Positions 45,243 to 53,256 of a stretch of DNA of 64,000 nucleotides are shown here, one piece after another. A program made the position numbers and the translations under genes. The DNA is taken from NCBI RefSeq assembly GCF_046602855.1, contig NZ_JBKINJ010000002.1:558001-622000 (forward strand), read 5' to 3'. The DNA comes from Gracilimonas sp046602855 (lineage in GTDB: Bacteria; Bacteroidota; Rhodothermia; Balneolales; Balneolaceae). Position 1 is the stretch's first letter. Each line of letters starts with the position of its first letter. The notes under the pieces are model-generated. The model saw only the letters and a list, made by a program, of their open reading frames with translations, ran no database searches and had not been told where the DNA came from.

Positions 45243-46472
45243 TTAGTCTGCAAATTGCTCAAATCGTTCAAGGGCCTTCAGGCTGAATACCTGAGTGACA
45301 GCCACTTTTTCGCCCGGCTCAAGCCCGCTGCTAAGAATAGCATGCTCATCTGTGATGCGTGTGATCTTGACGGTTCTTTTCTCATATTCGAGCTCAGAAA
45401 GCTGCACAAAAACGGTAGCGTCTGATTGGTCGTATTGAACAGCCGTAATGGGTATGCTGATGGAGCTTTCTTCAGGTTTAGCCATATAGGTAAGCCGTAC
45501 GCTTTGTCCGACCAAAGGCCAGTTATCCTCTGTAGTTACAATCGAGTTTAGTACAACCGATCTGTTATTTTGATCCAGAGCCGGGTTGATGGTAGTTACG
45601 GTTGCATTGAGAGAATGGGCAGAAACACCTTCCCGGCTAGCACGCTCATTTATGGTAAGTGAGGTACCGGGTTGTATGAAATAAGCATCCTCCGGTGCAA
45701 TGAATCCGCGAACCAGTACCTCAGTGTTATCGATTATATCCAGCAGTTTCTGATAGGCTGTAACTGATTCCCCCATCTCTATAAGGTGCTCATTAAGAAC
45801 GCCATCAATAGAGGCATAGATCGTTAACTTGGCGTTAGGATCTGATGCGAACGGATCCCATCGCCTGGTTTGACTTTCGGTGATCCCGACAGCCTTCAAT
45901 CGGGCCAGGGCAGCACTTTGCCGGGTTTGGGCAAGTCTCAGATCGGCTTGTGCACGTTCCAAGTTTCTTAATGGACTGATCTTGTCTTCCGTTAAGACCT
46001 TAAGGCGATCCACTTGTTGTTGTTGATATGTGATCTCAGCAGTTGCTTCCAGATAAGCGGCAACAAGGTTTGCAAATTCCAGACTTTCAAGTTCCAGCAG
46101 AGGATCTCCTTTAGAAACGCGCTCACCCTCGTGTTCATAAATATTTGAAATACGCCCATCGATCGGGGCACTTACAACAGATATCCGCTCAGGTGCGGGA
46201 AAAACTTCACCCGGTGCCTCAATGGAAAATGAGACAGGTTCAGCAGTAGCCGTGTAGACTTGGATGTTTAAATTGTCAGCCTGTTCCTGAGTCAGTTTAA
46301 CACTTTGAACCGTTTGTTCAGACCGTAATGAAGGAGGGGTTCCTGTTTCTTCGGTAGCGGGCGAGTCCGCGCTCTCCGAGCACCCGCTAAATGCCAACAA
46401 TACGGATACGAAAAGTATGGCTGCAGCTTTTATTGGAATAGGGTTTTTGGAATTTAAAGGTTGTGCTTTCAT
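45243..46472 (-). CDS. RND efflux periplasmic adaptor (CzcB/CusB-like), lipoprotein
   Basis: The 409-aa protein has a lipoprotein signal (LAFSGC, Cys31) and the hairpin-lipoyl-barrel layout of membrane-fusion proteins: VVSAPIDGRISNIYEHEGER then VSKGDPLLELESLEF (first lipoyl half), a coiled-coil region (AYLEATAEITYQQQQVDRLK), IYASIDGVLNEHLIEMGESV (second half) and IVTTEDNWPLVGQSVRL. It joins the CzcA-like pump to the TolC-like channel. It lies between these two genes with gaps of 18 and 15 bp. Confidence 0.92.
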   Translation of the reverse strand: MKAQPLNSKNPIPIKAAAILFVSVLLAFSGCSESADSPATEETGTPPSLRSEQTVQSVKLTQEQADNLNIQVYTATAEPVSFSIEAPGEVFPAPERISVVSAPIDGRISNIYEHEGERVSKGDPLLELESLEFANLVAAYLEATAEITYQQQQVDRLKVLTEDKISPLRNLERAQADLRLAQTRQSAALARLKAVGITESQTRRWDPFASDPNAKLTIYASIDGVLNEHLIEMGESVTAYQKLLDIIDNTEVLVRGFIAPEDAYFIQPGTSLTINERASREGVSAHSLNATVTTINPALDQNNRSVVLNSIVTTEDNWPLVGQSVRLTYMAKPEESSISIPITAVQYDQSDATVFVQLSELEYEKRTVKITRITDEHAILSSGLEPGEKVAVTQVFSLKALERFEQFAD

Positions 46473-46487
46473 AGCAGTAGTCTTGTC

Positions 46488-47732
46488 CTAGTTAAAAATA
46501 ATGTCAGTTTGCAGGTAACGCTCCAGGTCTATCACCGTCAAATAATAATCCCTCAGAGTTTGATAGTAGGTTTCCTGTGTTCTCAGGTAAGTTCGTTGAG
46601 CTTCCAGTAAAGTGAGCAGATCAAGCTCACCAAGGCTGTATCCCTTTTGTGTCATTTGAACGAGCTCTAAGGATTTGCTTTGTATATTCTCCCTGAAACG
46701 TTCGATGTTATTCTTTGCCGATTCGTAACTATGCCAGGTCTGTTCAGCCTGTTTTTTTATGAGCAACCGGCTATCCTCATATTTCCATTCTGTGGCATTT
46801 TGAAGGGCATTAGCCTGCTTAACCTTAGGTGATTGGCGGGATGCAAACCAAAGTGGAACAGTTACCCCGATCTCGAAGCCGTAAAAATCATAGTTTTTGC
46901 CAAAGTCTTGCCGATAGTAACTCAGGTTCAGGTTTGGCAAGTAGGTACTTTTAGCAAGTTTTTTGCCATATTCCGAGGCATCTACTTCACGTTCAATTTG
47001 TTTTAATTTGGGATGATCCTGAAGCCGTTCCATTACATCGTCCTGATCGATATCAACAATCACATAACTAAGAGTATCGGTGAAGCCGATGTCATAGGTT
47101 TGTTCTTCAGGATCGAGCCCAATGGTTTGAAACAGATCATACCGTGCATTCATGATCTCTTTGAAAGTAGTCTCCTGATTGTTACGGGCTTCCTGAAGCT
47201 GAAGGTCGGCCTGCATGGCGTCAATTTCCGAGGATTCCCCCATATCAGCCCGGGCCTGAGCTGCTTCTCTCAAATTCTCAAAAAGCTGTACCCTTTCACC
47301 TGCAAGGTTTCCGGATTGAAGGGCGAATGCCAATTGTGTGTATACCGTTTTAACATCAGATTTGATCTGATTTTTCAGATCCTGAAGTTTCAGTTCAAGG
47401 GATTTGGTGGCAGATCGTTCCTGTTTAATTCGGTAAATACCTGTCAGTGGAAATTCTATACTTTGTGAAACAGACCATCTCTGTTCAGTAAATTCACTTC
47501 CCTCAATACCTTCTCTCATATAGGTAAGTTCAGGATCGGAAATGCCAAAGCTCAACACTTCTTGTTGTTTCTGAGCTCTGATCTGATACTGAAGACGGTT
47601 GATCTGAGGATTCTGTCGATAGGCGATCTCAAGTGCTTGTTGTACACTTAGGGACGAAAGATCTGTTGTATCAGTGGAGACGGGCGCGGTTTGAAAAAGC
47701 ATCAAAACCACAAGTAATACAGATTGAAACAT
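46488..47732 (-). CDS. TolC-family outer-membrane channel (CzcC-like)
   Basis: The 414-aa protein has a short signal peptide and two TolC-type repeats of long alpha-helices with Gln/Glu-rich coiled coils (SLSVQQALEIAYRQNPQINR; ELDLLTLLEAQRTYLRTQET). It forms the exit duct of the pump encoded directly downstream. It is the first pump gene, preceded by a 206-bp non-coding stretch with a TGTCA repeat array. Confidence 0.92.
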   Translation of the reverse strand: MFQSVLLVVLMLFQTAPVSTDTTDLSSLSVQQALEIAYRQNPQINRLQYQIRAQKQQEVLSFGISDPELTYMREGIEGSEFTEQRWSVSQSIEFPLTGIYRIKQERSATKSLELKLQDLKNQIKSDVKTVYTQLAFALQSGNLAGERVQLFENLREAAQARADMGESSEIDAMQADLQLQEARNNQETTFKEIMNARYDLFQTIGLDPEEQTYDIGFTDTLSYVIVDIDQDDVMERLQDHPKLKQIEREVDASEYGKKLAKSTYLPNLNLSYYRQDFGKNYDFYGFEIGVTVPLWFASRQSPKVKQANALQNATEWKYEDSRLLIKKQAEQTWHSYESAKNNIERFRENIQSKSLELVQMTQKGYSLGELDLLTLLEAQRTYLRTQETYYQTLRDYYLTVIDLERYLQTDIIFN

Positions 47733-47836
47733 GACGACCTACTTTGAGCATTGTTGAATTTCACCTCAAGCTAATCATCAAATCTGTAGAGAAAATGAAT
47801 TTAGAATCTGAGTCTAAATAAAGGGTTCAAGGAGTT

Positions 47837-47871
47837 GTCACCTTTGTAAGTGTCAGGTAATATGTTGACAG
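47837..47871. promoter_or_regulatory. Three-fold TGTCA/TGACA array at 15-bp intervals
   Basis: TGTCA begins at 47837 and 47852, and TGACA (its reverse complement) begins at 47867, each exactly 15 bp apart. The array lies 105 bp upstream of the TolC-like gene, between it and the histidine kinase gene. TGACA half-sites resemble the CusR/CopR box of proteobacteria (known: TGACAANNTTGTCA). It may be the response regulator's site. Confidence 0.45.
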
Positions 47872-47938
47872 TTTAGTAATTGGAACGGACCTGAAGGGGC
47901 CACTATAAATCCCGGAGAACCATTAATCGAACTCAGGA

Positions 47939-49258
47939 TTAGAAAAGCAGGCTGAAAGTCACACCCAACTCCGGGTTGTTCTCGGCTTTATACTCACAAC
48001 CGTGGAGCTCACAGATACTTTTTACGATAGACAGACCGAGTCCGGGGCTGGAGCTGCTGTGCCCTGACCGTTTATCGCCCTTTTTGAAACGATCGAATAC
48101 CTGACCGATCATTTTCTCAGGTATTCCCGGTCCTTCATCACTAACAGAAAAAACCGTTCTATCTGATTCATTTTTAGTAACAGAGATATAGATCTTACCT
48201 CCTTTAGGTGAGAATTTAATGGCATTTTGAATAATATTATAAATGGCAGAATGGATAAGCTCTTTGTTGCCATTAAACTCAAATGTTTGAGTCAGGTTTT
48301 TAACAATTTTCAATTCTTTTATCTCAATAAAATCCCACAGCTCTTTTAGGACTTTTTCTGTTACTTCTGTGACTTCTATCTCATCATCCATCTCAAACTG
48401 TCTATTTTCAACGCGACTTATAAGTAATAAAGCATTACTGAGCCGGGTGAGCCTGACGGCAGTTTGTTGTATCTCATGGAGCCTTTCAATGCTGTTGTGA
48501 TTAAGATCTTCAGAATCAGAGATCATTTTTTCCGCTTTCTGACGAATGATGGAAAGTGGAGTTAATAATTCGTGAGAGGCATTCTGAATAAACTTTCTTT
48601 GATCATCGAAAGAAGACTTTATTTGCGTAAGCATAGTGTTCAAAGCATTATTCAGCACGCGGATCTCGTAGGTCTCCGGTTCCGGAAAAGGTTTTCCTAC
48701 CTGAGTGGGGGAGGAAATTTGTTCGAGCTTATCCACTGTATCGTAGAAGGGTGCGAGGATCCTGCCAAAAACATATTGGTTTACTACATAAAGCAGAATT
48801 ACCCAAATAAACAGCGCCGCAAGTATACTCAACATGACGGTCATGCTGATCTTATCCCACGCAGCTACTTCTTCATAGATCTCTAGTAAATAATGATCTC
48901 CCTCAACTGAGAGGGTAGTGGTTAGTTTTCGGTATGACTCAGCTAAATCAGAAACTTCTGAATATCGGACGCTGTCTATGGTGGAAAAGTGATTTGAATT
49001 GAGTGAAATGCTTTCGTCATAATCATGGATCTCAACCCACTCGTAGGAGCCGAGTCCTCCAAGTCGCCTGATCTCATCCAGACTGCCCGGGTCTTGTTGC
49101 AGTTGCTGCTGAATATCAAATTTATGTTGAAGCAGGTGAAAATCGAGTTCATCAAATATGGTTGTGTTAACCACGTAATAAGTTCCGAAACCGGTTACCA
49201 CCAGCATGAATAGAGAAAGCAACGAGTTGCTGATCAGTATCTTGTTGTTAAGTTTCAT
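47939..49258 (-). CDS. Two-component sensor histidine kinase
   Basis: The 439-aa kinase has two membrane helices (about 10-30 and 138-160) around a periplasmic sensor of about 105 residues. A HAMP-like linker, the H box ASHELLTPLSIIRQKAE (H229) and N, G1 and G2 boxes follow (YNIIQNAIKFSPKGG, SDEGPGIPE, PGLGLSIVKSICE). The sensor region has few Cys or His, so a metal site is not obvious. It overlaps its response regulator gene by 11 bp and precedes the metal pump genes, implying it controls them. Confidence 0.93.
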   Translation of the reverse strand: MKLNNKILISNSLLSLFMLVVTGFGTYYVVNTTIFDELDFHLLQHKFDIQQQLQQDPGSLDEIRRLGGLGSYEWVEIHDYDESISLNSNHFSTIDSVRYSEVSDLAESYRKLTTTLSVEGDHYLLEIYEEVAAWDKISMTVMLSILAALFIWVILLYVVNQYVFGRILAPFYDTVDKLEQISSPTQVGKPFPEPETYEIRVLNNALNTMLTQIKSSFDDQRKFIQNASHELLTPLSIIRQKAEKMISDSEDLNHNSIERLHEIQQTAVRLTRLSNALLLISRVENRQFEMDDEIEVTEVTEKVLKELWDFIEIKELKIVKNLTQTFEFNGNKELIHSAIYNIIQNAIKFSPKGGKIYISVTKNESDRTVFSVSDEGPGIPEKMIGQVFDRFKKGDKRSGHSSSSPGLGLSIVKSICELHGCEYKAENNPELGVTFSLLF

Positions 49259-49940
49259 GGTCCTTCACTTTGTATCCAACGCCATAGATCGTTTCGATCA
49301 GATCAGGGGCACCAGGGCCTGCCAGTTTTCTGCGGATATTCTTCATGTGGGAATTAATAAAATCCAGGGAAAAACGGTCATCGATCTTGTTGCCCCAAAT
49401 ATGTTCAGCCAGGGCGATCCGTGTTACTGTCCTGTTTTTATTGAGGAACAGGTAGCGCAGCATTTTGTATTCGGTATCAGTCAGATCAAGGATGGAAGTA
49501 TTGTAGCTGACTTTCATTTGGTCAAGCTGAACTGAAATGCCATCAATGGTTATCTCATTATCATTGATTTTGAATTTTCGGCGCAATACGGCATGGATTC
49601 GGGCCCTAAGTTCAGGCATGGCAAACGGTTTGGAAAGGTAGTCATCGCTGCCAAGTTCGAGTCCCTGAACCCTGTCTTCAATCTCACCGCGTGCCGTTAG
49701 GATGATGACGGCAGTATCATCAGAGGTTTTTCGTTGTTTTTTGATCATCTTAAGGAGATCAAGGCCATCACCGCCGGGCAGGCTCAGGTCAAGTAAAACC
49801 AGGTCGAATTGCTCGCCCAGAAGGAGATCTTCGGCCTGTTGAAAATCGAGTGCGGTGTCCACGACAAACTGTTCTTCAAGGAGCTGTTCCTCCAGTTCCT
49901 CGTTCAGTAGTATTTCATCTTCAACCACCAGGGCTCGCAT
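49248..49940 (-). CDS. OmpR-family response regulator
   Basis: The 230-aa protein has a receiver domain (1-115) with acidic pocket VVEDE, phosphoryl acceptor D51 (LVLLDLSLPGGDG), T82 and K104 (SKPF). A winged helix (about 128-225) follows: VQLDQMKVSYNTSILDLTDT, LAEHIWGNKIDDRFSLDFIN, SHMKNIRRKL, IETIYGVGYKVK. It is paired with the kinase downstream. CusR-like proteins with this layout bind TGACA-type boxes. Confidence 0.95.
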   Translation of the reverse strand: MRALVVEDEILLNEELEEQLLEEQFVVDTALDFQQAEDLLLGEQFDLVLLDLSLPGGDGLDLLKMIKKQRKTSDDTAVIILTARGEIEDRVQGLELGSDDYLSKPFAMPELRARIHAVLRRKFKINDNEITIDGISVQLDQMKVSYNTSILDLTDTEYKMLRYLFLNKNRTVTRIALAEHIWGNKIDDRFSLDFINSHMKNIRRKLAGPGAPDLIETIYGVGYKVKDHET

Positions 49941-50004
49941 ATTTCTCGAATAAATTAATGCTCAACAAACTGAAAATAGGGCGGAAAAGTGTACAAAATA
50001 TGAA

Positions 50005-50289
50005 TCAGATAATTCCCTCATCTTTCGCCAGTTCAAACATACTTTCGTGAAGATCATCGTTATCCAGCTCTCCCCGCATGCAAAGTTCGGCAACCTCCAG
50101 TCCGTTGAGCATGAGGATGCAGCCCATTTCATTGAGAACTGAATCAAACTTCATGGGGTTGGCTTTACTCAATTTTTCTACATCGATCCCTTCGGGACTG
50201 ATATTCTTATTTACCAGTATATAGAATTTATCGTCAGAGTCATCACCAAAAGAAAATTCTTCCAGTCCTGTATCTTTAAGCTTTAGCAT
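50005..50289 (-). CDS. Unknown 94-aa acidic protein
   Basis: An acidic protein with no signal peptide, membrane helix or known motif: FGDDSDDKFYILVNKNISPE, then a segment with VLNEMGCILMLNGLEVAELC. Its start overlaps the end of the HTH gene by 14 bp, so the two are translated together. A partner or antagonist of the HTH protein is a reasonable guess, but nothing in the sequence proves it. Confidence 0.65.
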   Translation of the reverse strand: MLKLKDTGLEEFSFGDDSDDKFYILVNKNISPEGIDVEKLSKANPMKFDSVLNEMGCILMLNGLEVAELCMRGELDNDDLHESMFELAKDEGII

Positions 50290-50695
50290 ATTGGTCTAAA
50301 AAATCTCGTGCTTTTATGATTTTTGTTATTTCGTTGGTGTCACGGTCAACCACTTGTACTTGAAACAGGCTGATTATAGCTTGTTCCTTGAGCGTTGTGA
50401 TCACATCTTCGATGGTGTCGCATTCTTCCGTTTCACTCACAAGGTCGTTGATACCTTGTACAATATAACGACGTGCTTCTTTACTTTTCTTTTTTGGTGT
50501 TGAACCGGACTCAGACTGAGGCTCATCAAAATATTCGCGGATGGCCTGCTCTGTGACGTACCAGCTCACCCCCAATTTACGTCCGCGAAGTCGTCCTTCC
50601 CGAAGGTATGTTCGAAGTGTCATTTTAGAGATTCCGAGGATATCATGCAGATCATCAACGGAATAAAGGGTAAGGTCGCCGATCTTTTTTGGCAT
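50276..50695 (-). CDS. Helix-turn-helix (excisionase/HTH_17-type) protein
   Basis: The 139-aa protein has an N-terminal MerR-like HTH of the excisionase type (LYSVDDLHDILGISKMTLRT then YLREGRLRGRKLGVSWYVTE). A basic linker (TPKKKSKEARR) and a C-terminal alpha/beta part (VITTLKEQAIISLFQVQVVD) follow. Such proteins bind DNA, but there is no integrase nearby, so it is more likely a local regulator. It overlaps the 94-aa gene and is 5' of the two-component system and pump genes, all on the minus strand. Confidence 0.75.
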   Translation of the reverse strand: MPKKIGDLTLYSVDDLHDILGISKMTLRTYLREGRLRGRKLGVSWYVTEQAIREYFDEPQSESGSTPKKKSKEARRYIVQGINDLVSETEECDTIEDVITTLKEQAIISLFQVQVVDRDTNEITKIIKARDFLDQYAKA

Positions 50696-51209
50696 AGTGT
50701 AATAATATTGACAGCGTTTAATTAATTATAATAGGGTGTTAAAATAGAAATAATATACTATTACTTGCTATTAGTTATACAAAAGAAATTTGATTTGGTT
50801 GAGGGCGCATCTCTGCCGTATACTGGAAGCAGTTATTCAAAAAACAAAGCGGCGGGTCTAAAAAAGACCGGCTTTTTTTATACCCTCCAGTTACGATTAA
50901 GTTATCTGACTCTTTTCTTTTCATTAATCGATATAAATATCCCAATGCTTACTGTACCGTCATACTCGTAAAGACGGGCATCCAAATACCACTAAGGAAT
51001 GTTCCAATACTTTGAATACTACCATACTAAAGGATTTGGAGATCTATCTGTAGAAAAACGACTATGGACCTGAGATAGAAGCCTTCGAACGTCCTTTGGT
51101 TCCCGCAGTGTTGGGTATTGAGTTGATAATGAGATTCTAAACCGCTTGCAGGATCTTGCGGACGCTACGAAATTGTACAGTTTATATAATTAAAGCACCT
51201 ATATGTCGA
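50696..51209. other. 514-bp gene-poor stretch with an orphan terminator
   Basis: AT-rich, without a credible protein gene. It holds a plus-strand terminator (50851-50879) with no gene before it. Between 50999 and 51160 there are short coding-like fragments broken by stops, such as MFQYFEYYHTKGFGDLS. It may contain a small RNA and a decayed gene; neither is proven. Confidence 0.4.
50851..50879 (+). terminator. Orphan terminator on the plus strand
   Basis: GCGGGTCT and AGACCGGC pair with one mismatch around AAAAA and are followed by seven T residues (50873-50879). No coding region on the plus strand precedes it within 150 bp. Confidence 0.7.
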
Positions 51210-51422
51210 CTAATTTTCATCCTCTTTTTTACCCGCACTTTTATAAGCCTGAGTGATTCGTTGATTCATCAGCCTCCTGTAATTTGTGAATTCGTATTCG
51301 CTTACTATGAATTCTGAGCGATACTCACCATCAAAGCACTCCACGTTTAATTTATTGGGTCGATCCGTTTCGGTGATCGTAACCTGAACTTTGCCCAATT
51401 TATAGGAGTCTCTTTCTTTCAT
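51210..51422 (-). CDS. Small basic protein of unknown function
   Basis: The best start is ATG at 51422, giving 70 aa (MKERDSYKLGKVQVTITETD and onward, ending KSAGKKEDEN). The longer frame from 51545 adds 41 residues of doubtful sequence. Features are a beta-rich start (VQVTITETDRPNKLNVECFD then GEYRSEFIVSEYEF) and a helical charged tail. No family is recognised and no signal peptide is present. It is divergent from the thioredoxin-like gene. Confidence 0.5.
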   Translation of the reverse strand: MKERDSYKLGKVQVTITETDRPNKLNVECFDGEYRSEFIVSEYEFTNYRRLMNQRITQAYKSAGKKEDEN

Positions 51423-51563
51423 AAACTGTAAATTTTTTATTTTTGAATGAAGGTAAAGAAATATGATTTCAGCGTTTTTAATAAAACTGTAAATAAATGC
51501 GTTTAGTGCCAATCTGAAGTCATTATTTTGTATTATTACACTCATTAAGAAATTGTTCTATAT

Positions 51564-52022
51564 ATGCAGAAGAAATCGATCATTATTTTTGCGGTCAGTT
51601 TATTTTTGGGCATCTTTGTCTATATATCCCTGACCAATGTTCAATCTCCGGTAAATGATAATTCTCCGGACTGGGTCCCTATACACGAAGCACAGGAAAT
51701 AGCACAGGATTCTGACAAGCTTATTTTTGTGGATGTATATGAGATAGGTTGCCGCTACTGCCGGGCAATGGACAGAGAGGTATTTCCAGACTCTACCGTT
51801 CGTCAGGTTCTGGATGCCAACTATATTCCCGTCAGGATCGACGGAAATTCCACGGAAATGATCACTTTCAATAATGAACAGGTTCCCTCTAAGGAATTTG
51901 CCCAAAGTAAAGGCGCCTATGTATTTCCGACGTCACTCATTCTTGATTCACAAGGAAACGTTGTGAAGAAAAAAACAGGTTATATGGGCGTGGATGAGTT
52001 TCGACAATTTTTATATCAATAA
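51564..52022 (+). CDS. Exported thioredoxin-like protein
   Basis: The 152-aa protein has an N-terminal signal anchor (about 5-24), then a thioredoxin fold with redox pair GCRYC (C63, C66). Next come REVFPDSTVRQVLDANYIPV and a cis-Pro in AYVFPTSLILD. It resembles the SoxW/DUF255-like thioredoxins that act in the periplasm. The 22 bp gap to the sugar dehydrogenase gene suggests a shared transcript. Confidence 0.82.
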   Translation: MQKKSIIIFAVSLFLGIFVYISLTNVQSPVNDNSPDWVPIHEAQEIAQDSDKLIFVDVYEIGCRYCRAMDREVFPDSTVRQVLDANYIPVRIDGNSTEMITFNNEQVPSKEFAQSKGAYVFPTSLILDSQGNVVKKKTGYMGVDEFRQFLYQ

Positions 52023-52044
52023 TTCTAATTAACCGAGGTCAAAC

Positions 52045-53202
52045 ATGAATTTCAAAAAGTTCAGCACGTCAACTCTGGTAGTCCTTTCACTTATGCTTAC
52101 CGGCATGGGTTGCAACGGACAACCGGAAGAAATAGAACAATTACCGGTGGATGTAAGTGTAGAAGCTGAAAAAGTAGTTTCCATTGATGGTATAGGATGG
52201 GGCATTGCCTTTTTACCTGAAGGTGATATGCTTGTCACTGAAAAAAGTGGAAAAATTTATCGTGTAAACGGTGGTGAAGTTGTGGCTGAGATCACCGATG
52301 GAATTCCATCAGACCTTCAGGTAAATGGTCAGGGTGGGTTAATGGATATCACTCTTCATCCCGACTATGAGGATAATGGCTGGATCTACCTTTCCTATGC
52401 TTCAAGTACCGGAGAAGGTGAAGGCAGCAATACAGCTATCATGAGAGCCAAGTTGGAAAATGATGCTTTGATAGACTCAGAAGTCCTATATAAAGCAGAG
52501 CCTAACTCAACCCGGGGTCAGCATTACGGAAGCCGAATTGTATTTGATAGAGACGGCTATATGTACTTTTCAATTGGTGATCGTGGTAACAGAGACGTTC
52601 TGCCACAGGATATCACTAAGGACGGTGGAAAAGTTTATCGTCTGAATGATGATGGATCGGTTCCCTCTGATAACCCATTTGTAGGAAAAGAAGGTATTGA
52701 TGCGGTATATTCGTACGGGCACAGAAACCCACAGGGAATGGATATGAATCCAAATACCGGAGAGATCTGGGCAAATGAGCACGGACCAAAAGGCGGAGAT
52801 GAAGTGAATATCATAGAAGCCGGCAATAATTATGGCTGGCCTGTGATCAGTTATGGTATCAACTATGACGGCACTGAATTTGCGGAAGACACCGCCCGTG
52901 CGGGTATGGAGCAGCCCATTCTATACTGGGATCCTTCTATTGCACCCGCCGGTATGACCTTTGTAAACAGTGACAAGTATCCCGGATGGGAAGGCGACCT
53001 GCTAGTTGCTTCACTTAAATTTGCATATATAGCACACCTTGATGTGGAAGGAAATGACATAGGGGATGAAACCAAGCTGGTTGAAGGTGTAGGTAGAATC
53101 CGTGACATCGTTCAGGGTCCTGACGGTTACATCTATTTCACGGCAGAAGGTGATGGAGTGTATCGTTTAGAGCCAACCGTTACCGAGACTAGTGAAGGCT
53201 AA
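52045..53202 (+). CDS. PQQ-dependent aldose sugar dehydrogenase, lipoprotein
   Basis: The 385-aa protein has a lipobox (LTGMGC, Cys23) and a six-bladed propeller of the soluble glucose dehydrogenase type: WGIAFLPEGDMLVTEKSGKI, GQGGLMDITLHPDYEDNGWI, RIVFDRDGYMYFSIGDRGNR, YGHRNPQGMDMNP (PQQ/catalytic loop), EHGPKGGDEVN, DGYIYFTAEGDG. It oxidises sugars in the periplasm with pyrroloquinoline quinone as cofactor. No PQQ synthesis genes are in the window. Confidence 0.93.
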   Translation: MNFKKFSTSTLVVLSLMLTGMGCNGQPEEIEQLPVDVSVEAEKVVSIDGIGWGIAFLPEGDMLVTEKSGKIYRVNGGEVVAEITDGIPSDLQVNGQGGLMDITLHPDYEDNGWIYLSYASSTGEGEGSNTAIMRAKLENDALIDSEVLYKAEPNSTRGQHYGSRIVFDRDGYMYFSIGDRGNRDVLPQDITKDGGKVYRLNDDGSVPSDNPFVGKEGIDAVYSYGHRNPQGMDMNPNTGEIWANEHGPKGGDEVNIIEAGNNYGWPVISYGINYDGTEFAEDTARAGMEQPILYWDPSIAPAGMTFVNSDKYPGWEGDLLVASLKFAYIAHLDVEGNDIGDETKLVEGVGRIRDIVQGPDGYIYFTAEGDGVYRLEPTVTETSEG

Positions 53203-53256
53203 AAAGATGTACTAAAATATTTTGTAAGGAATTGATCTCAAGTCGCTCTAACTGTT

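Noticed and set aside
47013..47468. 151-aa plus-strand frame inside the TolC-like gene
   Set aside because: Antisense of a well-supported gene; no family likeness.
50765..50971. 68-aa plus-strand frame in the gap
   Set aside because: It runs through the orphan terminator and has unnatural composition; better explained as non-coding.
51423..51545. N-terminal extension of the small protein ending at 51210
   Set aside because: The residues look like translated AT-rich intergenic DNA; the internal ATG at 51422 is preferred.
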